In this document: piece after piece, positions 5,014 to 5,540 of the stretch | Layout: every line of letters starts with the position of its first letter | How positions within the stretch are numbered: position 1 is the stretch's first letter | Assembly: GCA_041687495.1 (NCBI GenBank) | Contig: JAWLBR010000135.1 | Location: 1-5,540 of the forward strand | Source of the DNA: JAWLBR01 sp041687495 | Lineage (GTDB): Bacteria > Bacillota > Limnochordia > DTU087 > JAAYGB01 | Direction of reading: 5' to 3' | Length of the DNA: 5,540 nucleotides | Position numbers and translations under genes: made by a program | Notes under the pieces: model-generated | What the model was told of the DNA's origin: nothing | The model's database searches: none | Seen by the model: the letters and a program-made list of their open reading frames with translations, nothing else

Positions 5014-5540
5014 TCAACCTGAGCTTCCCCGCTTACCTGATACATCCTCGGCCAGCTTCTCTAAGCGCCTCATCCTATGATTCACCCCAGACTTACCGAT
5101 GGGAGGATCCAGCATACTGCCCAGCTCTTTGAGGCTGGCGTAGGGGTGCGCTAACCGCAAACGGGCCACTCCTTGTAAAGAAGCCGGCAGATTGGATAAG
5201 CCAATTGCAGACTCCAAAAGTCTGATGGAGTCCATTTGCTTCACTGCTGCTTTCACCGTCTTATCCATGTTAGCGGTTTCACAGTTGACCCGGCGATTGA
5301 CCTGGTTTCGCAAATCCTTCCAGATACGGACATTCTCCAAATTAAGGAGGGCATTGTGAGCCCCCATTAGGTTCAGAAGTTGAACAATCTGCTCGCCCTC
5401 TTTGAGGTACACGACTTGGAAATTCTTGCGGTGGGATATCTTTGCTTCGACTTCCAAAGCCGCCGCCGCTTCCTGCAAGATCCTAGCCTGAAGCTCACGC
5501 TGACAGACCAGCTCCAGGTGATAGTTGCGTTCCGGGTTGG
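5014..5540 (-). CDS. whiA: DNA-binding protein WhiA, C-terminal half (partial)
   Basis: WhiA is a DNA-binding protein of Gram-positive bacteria, linked to sporulation septation in actinomycetes and to cell division and chromosome segregation in Bacillus. It combines a LAGLIDADG-type fold with a C-terminal helix-turn-helix. The window holds the last 174 residues of about 310-320; the frame stays open to the right edge (NPERNYHLEL) and no start is visible. Family signatures are strong: VYLKEGEQIVQLLNLMGAHN, then LENVRIWKDLRNQVNRRVNC, ETANMDKTV, and the terminal helix-turn-helix SLKELGSMLDPPIGKSGVNH (visible residues 135-154). The stop is TGA at 5016-5014. In many firmicutes whiA precedes the cggR-gap cluster, as here, 200 bases upstream. 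An internal TTG at 5478 is not the start, because recognisable WhiA sequence continues upstream of it. Confidence 0.96.
   Translation of the reverse strand, partial: NPERNYHLELVCQRELQARILQEAAAALEVEAKISHRKNFQVVYLKEGEQIVQLLNLMGAHNALLNLENVRIWKDLRNQVNRRVNCETANMDKTVKAAVKQMDSIRLLESAIGLSNLPASLQGVARLRLAHPYASLKELGSMLDPPIGKSGVNHRMRRLEKLAEDVSGKRGSSG

Noticed and set aside
5476..5478. TTG at 5478 as the whiA start.
   Set aside because: Recognisable WhiA sequence (NPERNYHLEL) continues in frame upstream to the window edge, so the gene is partial and its start lies outside.
1..5540. Search for an undescribed system: mobile elements, CRISPR, toxin-antitoxin or defence genes, RNA genes, long repeats.
   Set aside because: All coding space is taken by six well-known genes and the gaps are short. 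No tRNA or rRNA-like sequence, repeat array or foreign-looking segment was seen by eye.

Overview
The window looks like ordinary chromosome from a Gram-positive bacterium of the Firmicutes/Bacillota, most likely a clostridial-type lineage. The order whiA - cggR - gap - pgk - tpiA - gpmI is the classic firmicute central glycolytic operon. CggR, TpiA and the independent phosphoglycerate mutase read like close relatives of the Bacillus and Clostridium proteins. Base composition looks slightly above 50% GC by eye, and nothing suggests horizontal transfer. I cannot name the genus.

Every gene is on the minus strand, so transcription runs from high to low coordinates. From right to left: the C-terminal half of whiA (cut by the window's right edge); a roughly 200 bp regulatory gap; cggR, the operon's own repressor; gap (NAD-type glyceraldehyde-3-phosphate dehydrogenase, starting at TTG); pgk; tpiA; and the N-terminal third of gpmI (cut by the left edge). 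The enzymes interconvert the two triose phosphates and carry glyceraldehyde-3-phosphate through 1,3-bisphosphoglycerate and 3-phosphoglycerate to 2-phosphoglycerate. Enolase is the expected next gene beyond the left edge, but that is inference.

The most informative non-coding stretch is the whiA-cggR gap. It holds a weak terminator-like hairpin with a T-run behind whiA, weak promoter-like hexamers, and a clear two-repeat CggR operator (CGGGAC-N6-TGNN boxes exactly 20 bp apart). The layout implies autoregulation: CggR bound downstream of the promoter blocks the operon until fructose-1,6-bisphosphate releases it. The FBP-contacting residues known from the B. subtilis protein all appear conserved.

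Three of the four internal gaps of the operon (cggR-gap, gap-pgk, pgk-tpiA) contain stem-loops without a U-tract. These are more likely processing or stability elements than terminators. A further small hairpin lies between the Shine-Dalgarno sequence and the ATG of cggR. I found no mobile element, CRISPR array, RNA gene or unknown gene system. The observations worth following up are regulatory.
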